DNA of 6,043 nucleotides. Source: Hungatella sp. UBA5982. GTDB lineage: Bacteria > Bacillota > Clostridia > Lachnospirales > Lachnospiraceae. Under the pieces are notes generated by a model, which searched no databases, was not told where the DNA came from, and worked only from the letters and a program-made list of their open reading frames with translations. Positions 1 to 5,531 of this stretch are shown here, in pieces. The DNA lies in the NCBI GenBank assembly GCA_002429965.1, contig DJBG01000209.1, positions 1 through 6,043 on the forward strand. The letters are read 5' to 3'. Numbering within the stretch: position 1 is the first letter of the stretch; every line of letters starts with the position of its first letter. A program made the position numbers and the translations under genes.

Positions 1-186
1 TGCCAGAAATACGGGGCAAAGTCCCATCTGGAGAGGAACGGAAGTGCTGCAAGAATTCCGGAGAATCAGTATCTTCTTTCTCTTTTGGGAAGAATACAGT
101 ATGTCCTTTTGGTGAATCCTGAAGATCGGTGGTTTCAGGAGGCGGAACAGAAGCTTTTGGATGTACTTGGGAGGAAATCAGAATAA
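1..186 (+). CDS. C-terminal end of an unidentified protein, first gene of the regulatory operon (5' truncated)
   Basis: An open frame enters from the left edge in frame 1 and runs 61 codons to TAA at 184-186. The tail is charged and helical in character (the end reads RWFQEAEQKLLDVLGRKSE) and carries no motif I can name. It is not the C-terminus of a histidine kinase, since no glycine-rich G2 box is visible. The stop overlaps the start of the response regulator by one base (TAATG), which implies cotranscription and translational coupling. In related Firmicute loci the gene at this position can be a sugar-binding protein that feeds a kinase lacking its own sensor, as in the XylFII-LytS-YesN system of Clostridium beijerinckii. 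That identity is only a guess here, because the visible part is too short. Confidence is good that it is coding and low for any function. Confidence 0.6.
   Translation, partial: CQKYGAKSHLERNGSAARIPENQYLLSLLGRIQYVLLVNPEDRWFQEAEQKLLDVLGRKSE
169..174 (+). promoter_or_regulatory. Ribosome binding site that sets the response-regulator start
   Basis: GGGAGG lies 11 bases before ATG 186. It favours this ATG over the in-frame GTG at 129, which has no comparable site and would add 19 residues (VSGGGTEAFG...) unlike any receiver-domain N-terminus. The site lies inside the upstream gene, as expected for coupled genes. Confidence 0.75.
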
Positions 187-1820
187 TGGATGCAAATAAA
201 AATATAACCCTATTGATTGCGGACGATGAAGCGGCGATCCGTAATGGGTTGTCTACGGTTGTGCCCTGGGAGCAGTTTGGCATTACCATCGTGGGCACTG
301 CAGAGGACGGCAGGGAGGCTTATGAAATTATTAAGTCCTGCAATCCGGATATTGTCATTACCGATATCCGTATGCCGGGCATGGATGGCCTGCAGCTGAT
401 TGAGGAAGCCAAAAAACAGAATGCTGCCCTTAAATGCATTATCATAAGCGGCTATAAGGACTTTCAGTATGCTCAGCAGGGAATCCGGTACGGAGTGCGG
501 GATTATTTGCTGAAACCCATTAATCAGGATGATCTGACCCGCACATTGAAGAAGCTTGTCAATGAAACCATGGAGCAGAAAAGCAGTCAGGAAGCCCGGA
601 TTCACCTGGAGAAAACCGTAAGAAACTATTCCGGTGAGTTTAAACGGGTATTTTTAAAAATAGCACTGGAACAAAAACCGGAGGAAAAACCTGAAACAGT
701 ATTAAAAGAAGTCCGGAAAATCAACACCTCCCGGGTTGCTGAACGGGACAGCCGGTGTCTGGTTGTGAAGCCGGACATAGAATATAAGGATTTCACAAAA
801 GACGCCTATCAGCTTTTAATTGATAAAACCATTGAGATCCTGCAGGTTGAATTTGCTTCCGACGACGGAGAGTTAACCATTGAGACATCCGATGAGGGCA
901 TATTTTTATTGCTTTCCCAGGAACTTTCTGACCGGGAAGAGCTGATCAAAGCCGTAAACCATGTCAGAGACCGAGTCATGGGGCTTCAGGACTTATTTCC
1001 AAAGATATATTTTACAGCAATCATCACGGAGCCGGTAGATACAGACGAAGAGCTTATCCGGCAGATCCAGCACAGCCGGATTGCCATGTACAACCGGCTC
1101 CTTACGGATACCGATACGGTTTCAGAATTAAAGATACTTAACTTCGGATCAGAAGAAAAGCACTCCTTAACCTCAAAGATTTCAAGGCTGCTGGAAAACC
1201 GGCCGGAATCCTTTGAACCGGAAGAAATAAAGAAATACGTAAACCAGGCCAAACGGATCATGCGTGCAGCAAAAGGCATCTCCGGCCTTGACGTTAAAAT
1301 GGAACTGCTCCGGCTGGCCCTCAATTATCTGGACTGGCTTGGGCAGCTTGATACCCCTTTGGACAAAAGCGGGAAAACCGCTTACTTTTCCGAAATGTAT
1401 GAGCACTGCATCAGCCTTGACCAGGCATTTGAACTCCTGGAAGAAACCCTTACAAATGCCCTGCTTGAAGTTTTAAACCATTTAAAAAGCAAAGAAATAA
1501 AGCCGGTTGCCTATGCCAAACATTATATAGACGAAAACAAAGGCATTCATATAAAGCTGGAAGAGCTTGCTAAAAATGCCGGATTCAGTTATACCTATTT
1601 CTCATACTTATTTAAAAAAGAAACAGGAATAACACTGACCGAATATATCCAGACGGTAAGAATTGAGACCGCCAAAAAGCTTCTGGTGGAAAAAGAACGG
1701 AACGTAAGCGAAATAGCGGAACTGGTTGGTTACAGTGATATCAAATTTTTCACCAAGCAGTTTAAAAAAGCGCTGGGCGTCTCTCCCAATGAATACCGCA
1801 AAATGTTTCTGGAACGATGA
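186..1820 (+). CDS. YesN-type response regulator: receiver domain plus AraC-family DNA-binding domain
   Basis: This 544-residue cytoplasmic transcription regulator is the output half of a two-component system with the kinase that follows. The N-terminal receiver domain (about residues 6-125) has the acidic pair D13-D14, the phosphoacceptor D60 in DIVITDIRMPGMDG, S88 in IIISGYKDFQYA and K110-P111 in DYLLKP, so every catalytic position is present. Residues 130-430 form the variable linker typical of the YesN group, with no motif I recognise. The last 110 residues (435-544) are an AraC/XylS double helix-turn-helix: helix-turn-helix 1 is around 456-478 (LEELAKNAGFSYTYFSYLFK) and helix-turn-helix 2 around 507-541, ending in GVSPNEYRK. 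Length is normal for the family. The gene overlaps the upstream gene by one base, and the kinase starts 18 bases after its stop, or 4 bases inside it if ATG 1817 is used. Proteins of this type usually activate a neighbouring sugar transporter. The likely target is the promoter at 4429-4457, where direct repeats sit next to the -35. The inducing sugar cannot be read from the sequence. Confidence 0.95.
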   Translation: MDANKNITLLIADDEAAIRNGLSTVVPWEQFGITIVGTAEDGREAYEIIKSCNPDIVITDIRMPGMDGLQLIEEAKKQNAALKCIIISGYKDFQYAQQGIRYGVRDYLLKPINQDDLTRTLKKLVNETMEQKSSQEARIHLEKTVRNYSGEFKRVFLKIALEQKPEEKPETVLKEVRKINTSRVAERDSRCLVVKPDIEYKDFTKDAYQLLIDKTIEILQVEFASDDGELTIETSDEGIFLLLSQELSDREELIKAVNHVRDRVMGLQDLFPKIYFTAIITEPVDTDEELIRQIQHSRIAMYNRLLTDTDTVSELKILNFGSEEKHSLTSKISRLLENRPESFEPEEIKKYVNQAKRIMRAAKGISGLDVKMELLRLALNYLDWLGQLDTPLDKSGKTAYFSEMYEHCISLDQAFELLEETLTNALLEVLNHLKSKEIKPVAYAKHYIDENKGIHIKLEELAKNAGFSYTYFSYLFKKETGITLTEYIQTVRIETAKKLLVEKERNVSEIAELVGYSDIKFFTKQFKKALGVSPNEYRKMFLER

Positions 1821-1823
1821 ACC

Positions 1824-1832
1824 AGGGAGGAG
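1824..1832 (+). promoter_or_regulatory. Strong ribosome binding site pointing to a TTG start for the kinase
   Basis: AGGGAGGAG is followed after 5 bases by TTG 1838. The alternative ATG at 1817 overlaps the response-regulator stop as ATGA but has only a weak GGAA upstream, and this strong site would then fall inside the coding sequence. The spacing favours TTG. Confidence 0.65.
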
Positions 1833-1837
1833 ATTCT

Positions 1838-2872
1838 TTGAAAAAACAATGGTTGAAAAAACAGATTCTGATCTGGATAGGGGCCATGATTTCATGGAGC
1901 TGCCTTGCCCTGATCCTGTTCTTTCTGATTCTGCTTAAGCCGGAACTGACGGAATCCATTCTTTATGCTGTTATGGCATGGAGTATGCTGTTTTCCTTTC
2001 TCCTGCTGCTGGTTTTCGGTAAGATCAGGATTTTAGAACCCCTCCAGACCATGAGAAAAAAAATAGAATTCTTCAACGACGGGATCATTTTCACAGAAAT
2101 ATTCAAAAACCTGGAAGGAATCTCGCCGGACACAGATGCCCTGCTTTTAAAGGTACACTCCATTCTGGACAAGGATAAGATGATGGAAAATGCCAAGCAG
2201 CAAGCAAGATATCTGGCCCTTCAAAACCAGATCAATCCTCATTTCCTCTATAATGTACTGGAGTCCATACGTTCCGATGCAATTATTGCAGGAGTCCCGG
2301 AAATCGGCAAGATCACAGAGGCCCTTGCCGTATTCTTCCGCTATACAACTTCTAAAATGGAGAGTCTCAGCACCCTTCAGGAAGAATTGGCCAATGTCGA
2401 AAATTATTTTTTGATCCAGAAATACCGTTTTGATGATAAGCTGGAATTAAAAATTGAACTGCCCCCGGATGATGAAGAAATTTTAAAAACCCGCATTCCA
2501 AAACTTACCCTTCAGCCAATCGTTGAAAATGCCATTAAACACGGATTGGAACCAAAGGTTTCAGGCGGGACCATTGTCATAGATATCGTACACAGCGACA
2601 CCATTCTTTATCTTTCCGTGATTGATGATGGGATCGGCATTGAAGAAGCAAGGCTTGGCCGCCTCAATGAAAAGCTATCCCGCATGGATGCCGGCGACGG
2701 TTCCGCCAATGAAGGAGGAAAGGGAGGGATCGCCCTCATAAATGTAAATTCCAGAATCCGCCTTCTCATGGGTGACGAATATGGTATCCACATCCTCAGC
2801 ACTCCAGGAATCGGAACCGAAGTATGCCTCACACTTCCTTATATGTTTGAGCAAACAGAAGGGAGAGGATGA
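1838..2872 (+). CDS. YesM/LytS-type sensor histidine kinase with a minimal extracellular loop
   Basis: This 344-residue membrane kinase (351 if ATG 1817 is used) is the partner of the YesN regulator. Two hydrophobic helices (about residues 9-33 and 41-61) are separated by only about seven residues (KPELTES), so there is no extracellular sensor domain. YesM kinases usually carry a large one. A HAMP-like linker follows (about 62-113, with the typical proline at 68). The His_kinase domain has the phosphoacceptor H135 in QINPHFLYN. The HATPase domain has the N box (PIVENAIKHG, N231), the G1 box (DDGIGI, 263-268) and the G2 box (GGKGGIALINVNSRI, around 293-307). All catalytic motifs are intact. 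The start is taken as TTG 1838 because of its ribosome binding site. The 3' end overlaps the next gene as ATGA (2869-2872). Without a sensor domain, the input probably comes from a partner protein or from the membrane. The stimulus is unknown. Confidence 0.92.
   Translation: MKKQWLKKQILIWIGAMISWSCLALILFFLILLKPELTESILYAVMAWSMLFSFLLLLVFGKIRILEPLQTMRKKIEFFNDGIIFTEIFKNLEGISPDTDALLLKVHSILDKDKMMENAKQQARYLALQNQINPHFLYNVLESIRSDAIIAGVPEIGKITEALAVFFRYTTSKMESLSTLQEELANVENYFLIQKYRFDDKLELKIELPPDDEEILKTRIPKLTLQPIVENAIKHGLEPKVSGGTIVIDIVHSDTILYLSVIDDGIGIEEARLGRLNEKLSRMDAGDGSANEGGKGGIALINVNSRIRLLMGDEYGIHILSTPGIGTEVCLTLPYMFEQTEGRG
2859..2865 (+). promoter_or_regulatory. Ribosome binding site of the degenerate ATPase gene
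   Basis: AAGGGAG lies inside the kinase 3' end, 3 bases before ATG 2869 and 6 bases before ATG 2872. The spacing suits the second ATG slightly better. The choice changes the protein by one residue. Confidence 0.6.
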
Positions 2873-4299
2873 TGAAAAAAGAACTGATCCGCTATGAAAA
2901 CATACACTGTTGCATGGATGGACAGACCTGTTTTAACGGCCTCTTCTTTCGGGCGTTTGAGGGGCAGATCTGCTGCGTCATCGTCAACAATACCATTGAA
3001 AAGAAAAACTTCCTCCAGCTTCTGTATGGAAACTTAAAGCCGGACTACGGCTGGACCTATTATAAGGGAAAAAAAATAGTATCCTTTAAAACGCAGGAGC
3101 AGATGCTGAAACAGACTGCTTTTATCGGCCGCAACAAAGGAATCTTTTCTGAGCTTAGCGTGGCTGAGAACATTTTCGTGGCCAGCGGCCGGGTCCCCTT
3201 CTGGAAGCGGGTGAATCCTCTCTGCAGACACGCTCCCGGCCTTCTTAAGGATCTGGATATTTCCATTCCACTGCTGGATAAGGCACATATGCTGGATCCC
3301 GGCATGCAAAAACAGGCAGAATTGCTGCGCGCTTTTGTCTCCGGCTGCCATCTGGCCGTTATAACGGATATTGATATGATCATGACGGAAGAACAGCTCA
3401 AAAACTTCTTTCACCTGGTGATAAAGTTAAAGGACCAGGGAATGAGTTTTCTCTATGTTGTGAACAGCTCCACCAAATTATACGAATATGCAGATGAAAT
3501 AACCATCATCAAAAACGGCCGGACCATTGGCCATATGTACCAGGAAGATTCCTCCAAATTCCAGACCTACATGGAATTGTTTGAAAAGTCCCCCAAAAAT
3601 ACCCTGAGAAAAAATGATCTGTCACAAAAACAGATTGATAAAAAAACGGTTCTGGAGTTCCGAAATGTGAAGCTGCCTGATCTTCCCGTATTGAATCTAT
3701 CGTTAAATGCAGGGGAAGTTCTGAACATCCTGGACTTGGATTCTACGGAATGCAGGAATATTCTTCCCATCCTGCAGGGAGAATGCGGATATGAAGCCGG
3801 CAGAATTTTATTAAACGGAAAGGAATATTCCTTCCAGTCCGTTCACCAGTCCATCCGGGATGGAATCGCCTTCATTGAAGCAAGGCCAATGGAAGAAATG
3901 CTGTTCGCCGATATGACCGTACTGGATCACATGACTTTCATGATCCAGAGAAACAAGAAAAAATATTTTCTAAGAAAAAAATATAGAAAGATGACCCGGA
4001 ACCTGTTAGAAGGGATATTCAGCGAAGATGAATTGATGAAAAAAACCTACATGGTCAGCGATGAATGCAAAATAAAACTTTTATATTACCGCTGGATTTT
4101 TGTCCGTCCACAGATTCTGGTATGTATAAAACCATTTTCGTCCGTTGATTTTCAGATGCGCCAGATCACCATCAATCTGCTGAAAGAAGTTTTAAAGTCA
4201 GGAATCGCTGTAATTATCATCACGAACCAAATTGCAGAAGCTTATACCATGGAAGGAAAGAATATCACCTTTCACGATGGAACCATTGCTATGGAATAA
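2869..4299 (+). CDS. RbsA-like double ABC-ATPase protein with both nucleotide-binding sites degenerate (putative pseudo-ATPase)
   Basis: This 476-residue protein has the two-domain layout of sugar importer ATPases (domain 1 about 5-235, domain 2 about 260-476). RbsA landmarks are kept, such as LSVAENIF (96-103), ADEITIIKNG (208-217) and GIAFIEARP (332-340). Aligned without gaps to the intact ATPase at 5532, the first Walker A GENGAGKST reads VNNTIEKKN (39-47): only the lysine and one asparagine remain. Its Q-loop YQE is replaced (GRN, 87-89), the signature reads LDPGMQ (142-147), DEPT reads TDID (166-169) and the switch histidine position is N199. In domain 2 the three Walker A glycine positions are D289, S292 and E294, the signature is VSDEC (396-400) and DEPTRGID reads IKPFSSVD (420-427). 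ATP hydrolysis looks impossible and binding doubtful. The frame is uninterrupted and ends just before a terminator, which suggests a selected protein and not a fresh pseudogene. It is coupled to the kinase by an ATGA overlap, so a regulatory or scaffold role in signalling is inferred. It has about 11 cysteines, including pairs at 14-15 and 35-36. Confidence 0.85.
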   Translation: MMKKELIRYENIHCCMDGQTCFNGLFFRAFEGQICCVIVNNTIEKKNFLQLLYGNLKPDYGWTYYKGKKIVSFKTQEQMLKQTAFIGRNKGIFSELSVAENIFVASGRVPFWKRVNPLCRHAPGLLKDLDISIPLLDKAHMLDPGMQKQAELLRAFVSGCHLAVITDIDMIMTEEQLKNFFHLVIKLKDQGMSFLYVVNSSTKLYEYADEITIIKNGRTIGHMYQEDSSKFQTYMELFEKSPKNTLRKNDLSQKQIDKKTVLEFRNVKLPDLPVLNLSLNAGEVLNILDLDSTECRNILPILQGECGYEAGRILLNGKEYSFQSVHQSIRDGIAFIEARPMEEMLFADMTVLDHMTFMIQRNKKKYFLRKKYRKMTRNLLEGIFSEDELMKKTYMVSDECKIKLLYYRWIFVRPQILVCIKPFSSVDFQMRQITINLLKEVLKSGIAVIIITNQIAEAYTMEGKNITFHDGTIAME

Positions 4300-4335
4300 A
4301 TCTATTTTCAAAAGTTTATTGTATACTTCAACCAT

Positions 4336-4373
4336 AAAAAAGTCTTATTTTCCCAATAAATAAGGCTTTTTTT
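4336..4373 (+). terminator. Rho-independent terminator of the regulatory operon
   Basis: The left arm AGTCTTATTT (4341-4350) pairs with AAATAAGGCT (4358-4367) across a 7-base loop, with one G-T pair. The stem extends through the flanking A run (4336-4340) and T run (4368-4372). The T tract at 4367-4373 completes the terminator. The A and T runs make it potentially active in both directions. It lies 37 bases after the pseudo-ATPase stop and separates that operon from the transporter promoter. Confidence 0.85.
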
Positions 4374-4395
4374 ATATCCAAATGCCGACTTTCGA

Positions 4396-4427
4396 AAAAT
4401 GTACCCCCATTTAGCACAAAATATACC
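4396..4427 (+). promoter_or_regulatory. Direct-repeat operator, probable binding site of the AraC-type response regulator
   Basis: AAAATGTACC (4396-4405) and AAAATATACC (4418-4427) match at 9 of 10 positions and start exactly 22 bp apart, about two helical turns. TTT also recurs at the same offset (4410-4412 and 4432-4434). The second copy ends one base before the -35 element, with its TTT inside it. AraC-type regulators commonly bind tandem sites with this spacing and position when they activate. The assignment to the regulator at 186-1820 is inference from geometry and neighbourhood. Confidence 0.55.
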
Positions 4428-4428
4428 A

Positions 4429-4457
4429 TTGTTTCCCCTTCTTTTTACTGTTAAAAT
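4429..4457 (+). promoter_or_regulatory. Sigma-A-type promoter of the transporter operon
   Basis: The -35 is TTGTTT (4429-4434) and the -10 is TAAAAT (4452-4457), with a 17-bp spacer. The start of transcription would be near 4464, leaving a leader of about 58 bases before ATG 4522. The -35 is imperfect (TTGTTT against TTGACA), which fits a promoter that needs an activator. Confidence 0.6.
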
Positions 4458-4480
4458 AACAAACACATATCATTCATTGA

Positions 4481-4499
4481 TTCTATCAGAGAGATAGAA
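4481..4499 (+). repeat. Perfect inverted repeat in the transporter 5' leader
   Basis: TTCTATC (4481-4487) and GATAGAA (4493-4499) flank the 5-base loop AGAGA. In RNA this is a 7-bp hairpin ending four bases before the ribosome binding site. It could stabilise the mRNA, tune translation, or act in DNA as a small operator. No T tract follows, so it is not a terminator. Confidence 0.5.
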
Positions 4500-4502
4500 A
4501 TT

Positions 4503-4511
4503 AGAAGGGAG
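4503..4511 (+). promoter_or_regulatory. Ribosome binding site of the binding-protein gene
   Basis: AGAAGGGAG lies 10 bases before ATG 4522. An adjacent in-frame TTG at 4519 is also within range (7 bases), but ATG gives a standard MKRK signal-peptide start. Confidence 0.7.
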
Positions 4512-4521
4512 ATTAAAATTG

Positions 4522-5496
4522 ATGAAAAGAAAAATTTTATCCATGCTGTTAGCAACCTCCTTGCTGGCTGCCATGACTGGCTGCGGGGAACAAAAGACCG
4601 CTTCTGAGACCGCCACAACAGAAAAAACCGCTTCTGAGGATATTACCGTAGGCATCATTCTGAAAACACTGTCCAGTGAATACTGGGGTTATGTTGCGGC
4701 AGGCGTTCAGGCTGCATCAAAGGATTTGGGGGTTAAGGTTGATTTACAGGGCCCGGCTTCTGAGACAGCTTATGATGAACAGAACAATATGATCGAAACC
4801 ATGCTCTCCGGCGGTGTGGATGCATTTGTCATCTCTCCTCTGCAGTCCGACTCCGTAGCAAGCGTAATCGGAGATGTGAATATTCCCATCATAACCGTAG
4901 ACACTGACGCAGAAATTGCAGGAAAAGTCTCCTTTGTGGGAACCGGTAACGACAATGCGGCTTACCAGGGCGGTTCCTTTGCTGCTAAAAAGGCAGGAAA
5001 AGGTGCAAAAGCCGTTATCATCGGAGGCGTTGAAGACAATGCCACCAGCGATGCCCGTCAGGCAGGATATACCAAAGCTCTGGAAGAAAACGGCGTGGAA
5101 ATTGTTGCCGTACAGTATGCCCAGTCCAATCCGGATACCGCTGCTAATGTAATGGAAAATATCATAACCGCTCAGAACGGAGACATTCAGATCGTCTGCT
5201 GCCACAACGATGATACGGCTGCCGGCGCATCCAATGCTGTAAAACAACTTGGTCTGAAGGATGTCATTATCGTCGGTTTCGATGGCAACCAAAGCGGTGT
5301 TCAGAATATCATTGACGGCAACATAACCGCCACCTGCGCACAGGCCGCTTATTCCATGGGCTATAAGGCAGTTGAAACAGCCCTTAAGGCCGTAAAGGGT
5401 GAAACCGTTGAAACCTTCGTTGATACGGGTTGTGAAGTCATCACAGCAGATAATGCAGAAAACTACTTAGAAAAACTGAAAGGCTACTTGAAATAA
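4522..5496 (+). CDS. Sugar-binding lipoprotein of an RbsB-type ABC importer
   Basis: This 324-residue extracytoplasmic solute-binding protein of the ribose/galactose (Peripla_BP_4) family captures a sugar outside the cell and delivers it to the ABC permease. Residues 1-20 are a lipoprotein signal peptide (MKRK, a hydrophobic core, then the lipobox MTGC) with C21 as the lipid anchor. Residues 22-40 are a Thr/Ser/Glu-rich tether holding two copies of KTASE. The binding domain starts at DITVGIILKTLSSEYW (40-55) and shows family landmarks: GGVDAFVISP (97-106), IPIITVDTD (121-129), VGFDGN (251-256) and the closing CEVITADNAENY. Length is normal. It is the first gene of its operon, behind the promoter at 4429 and 35 bases before the ATPase gene. 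The order binding protein then ATPase suggests a permease gene next. The sequence does not specify which sugar is bound. It could also serve as the external sensor for the loop-less kinase. Confidence 0.93.
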   Translation: MKRKILSMLLATSLLAAMTGCGEQKTASETATTEKTASEDITVGIILKTLSSEYWGYVAAGVQAASKDLGVKVDLQGPASETAYDEQNNMIETMLSGGVDAFVISPLQSDSVASVIGDVNIPIITVDTDAEIAGKVSFVGTGNDNAAYQGGSFAAKKAGKGAKAVIIGGVEDNATSDARQAGYTKALEENGVEIVAVQYAQSNPDTAANVMENIITAQNGDIQIVCCHNDDTAAGASNAVKQLGLKDVIIVGFDGNQSGVQNIIDGNITATCAQAAYSMGYKAVETALKAVKGETVETFVDTGCEVITADNAENYLEKLKGYLK

Positions 5497-5531
5497 ACAT
5501 CTGAACACGTTAGGAAAGGTTTGGCGGCATT

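Noticed and set aside
129..185. N-terminal extension of the response regulator from GTG 129
   Set aside because: It overlaps the upstream coding frame, has no good ribosome binding site and encodes residues foreign to receiver domains. ATG 186 is preceded by GGGAGG.
210..605. Minus-strand open frame inside the receiver domain region
   Set aside because: It is antisense to a clearly identified domain, with no family resemblance and no promoter or ribosome binding site that I can support.
2869..4299. Reading the degenerate ATPase as a simple pseudogene or a sequencing artefact
   Set aside because: There is no frameshift or internal stop over 476 codons, structural motifs are retained, and the substitutions affect catalytic columns in both halves without gaps. 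An error-driven origin would break the frame.
4380..4521. A riboswitch or a CcpA cre site in the transporter leader
   Set aside because: No cre-like palindrome is visible, and the leader after the predicted start is only about 58 bases with one short hairpin, too small for a known riboswitch class.
4744..5292. Long open frame (182 codons) on the minus strand
   Set aside because: It lies entirely inside the binding-protein gene, has no recognisable domain or convincing start signal, and is explained by the codon composition of the opposite strand.
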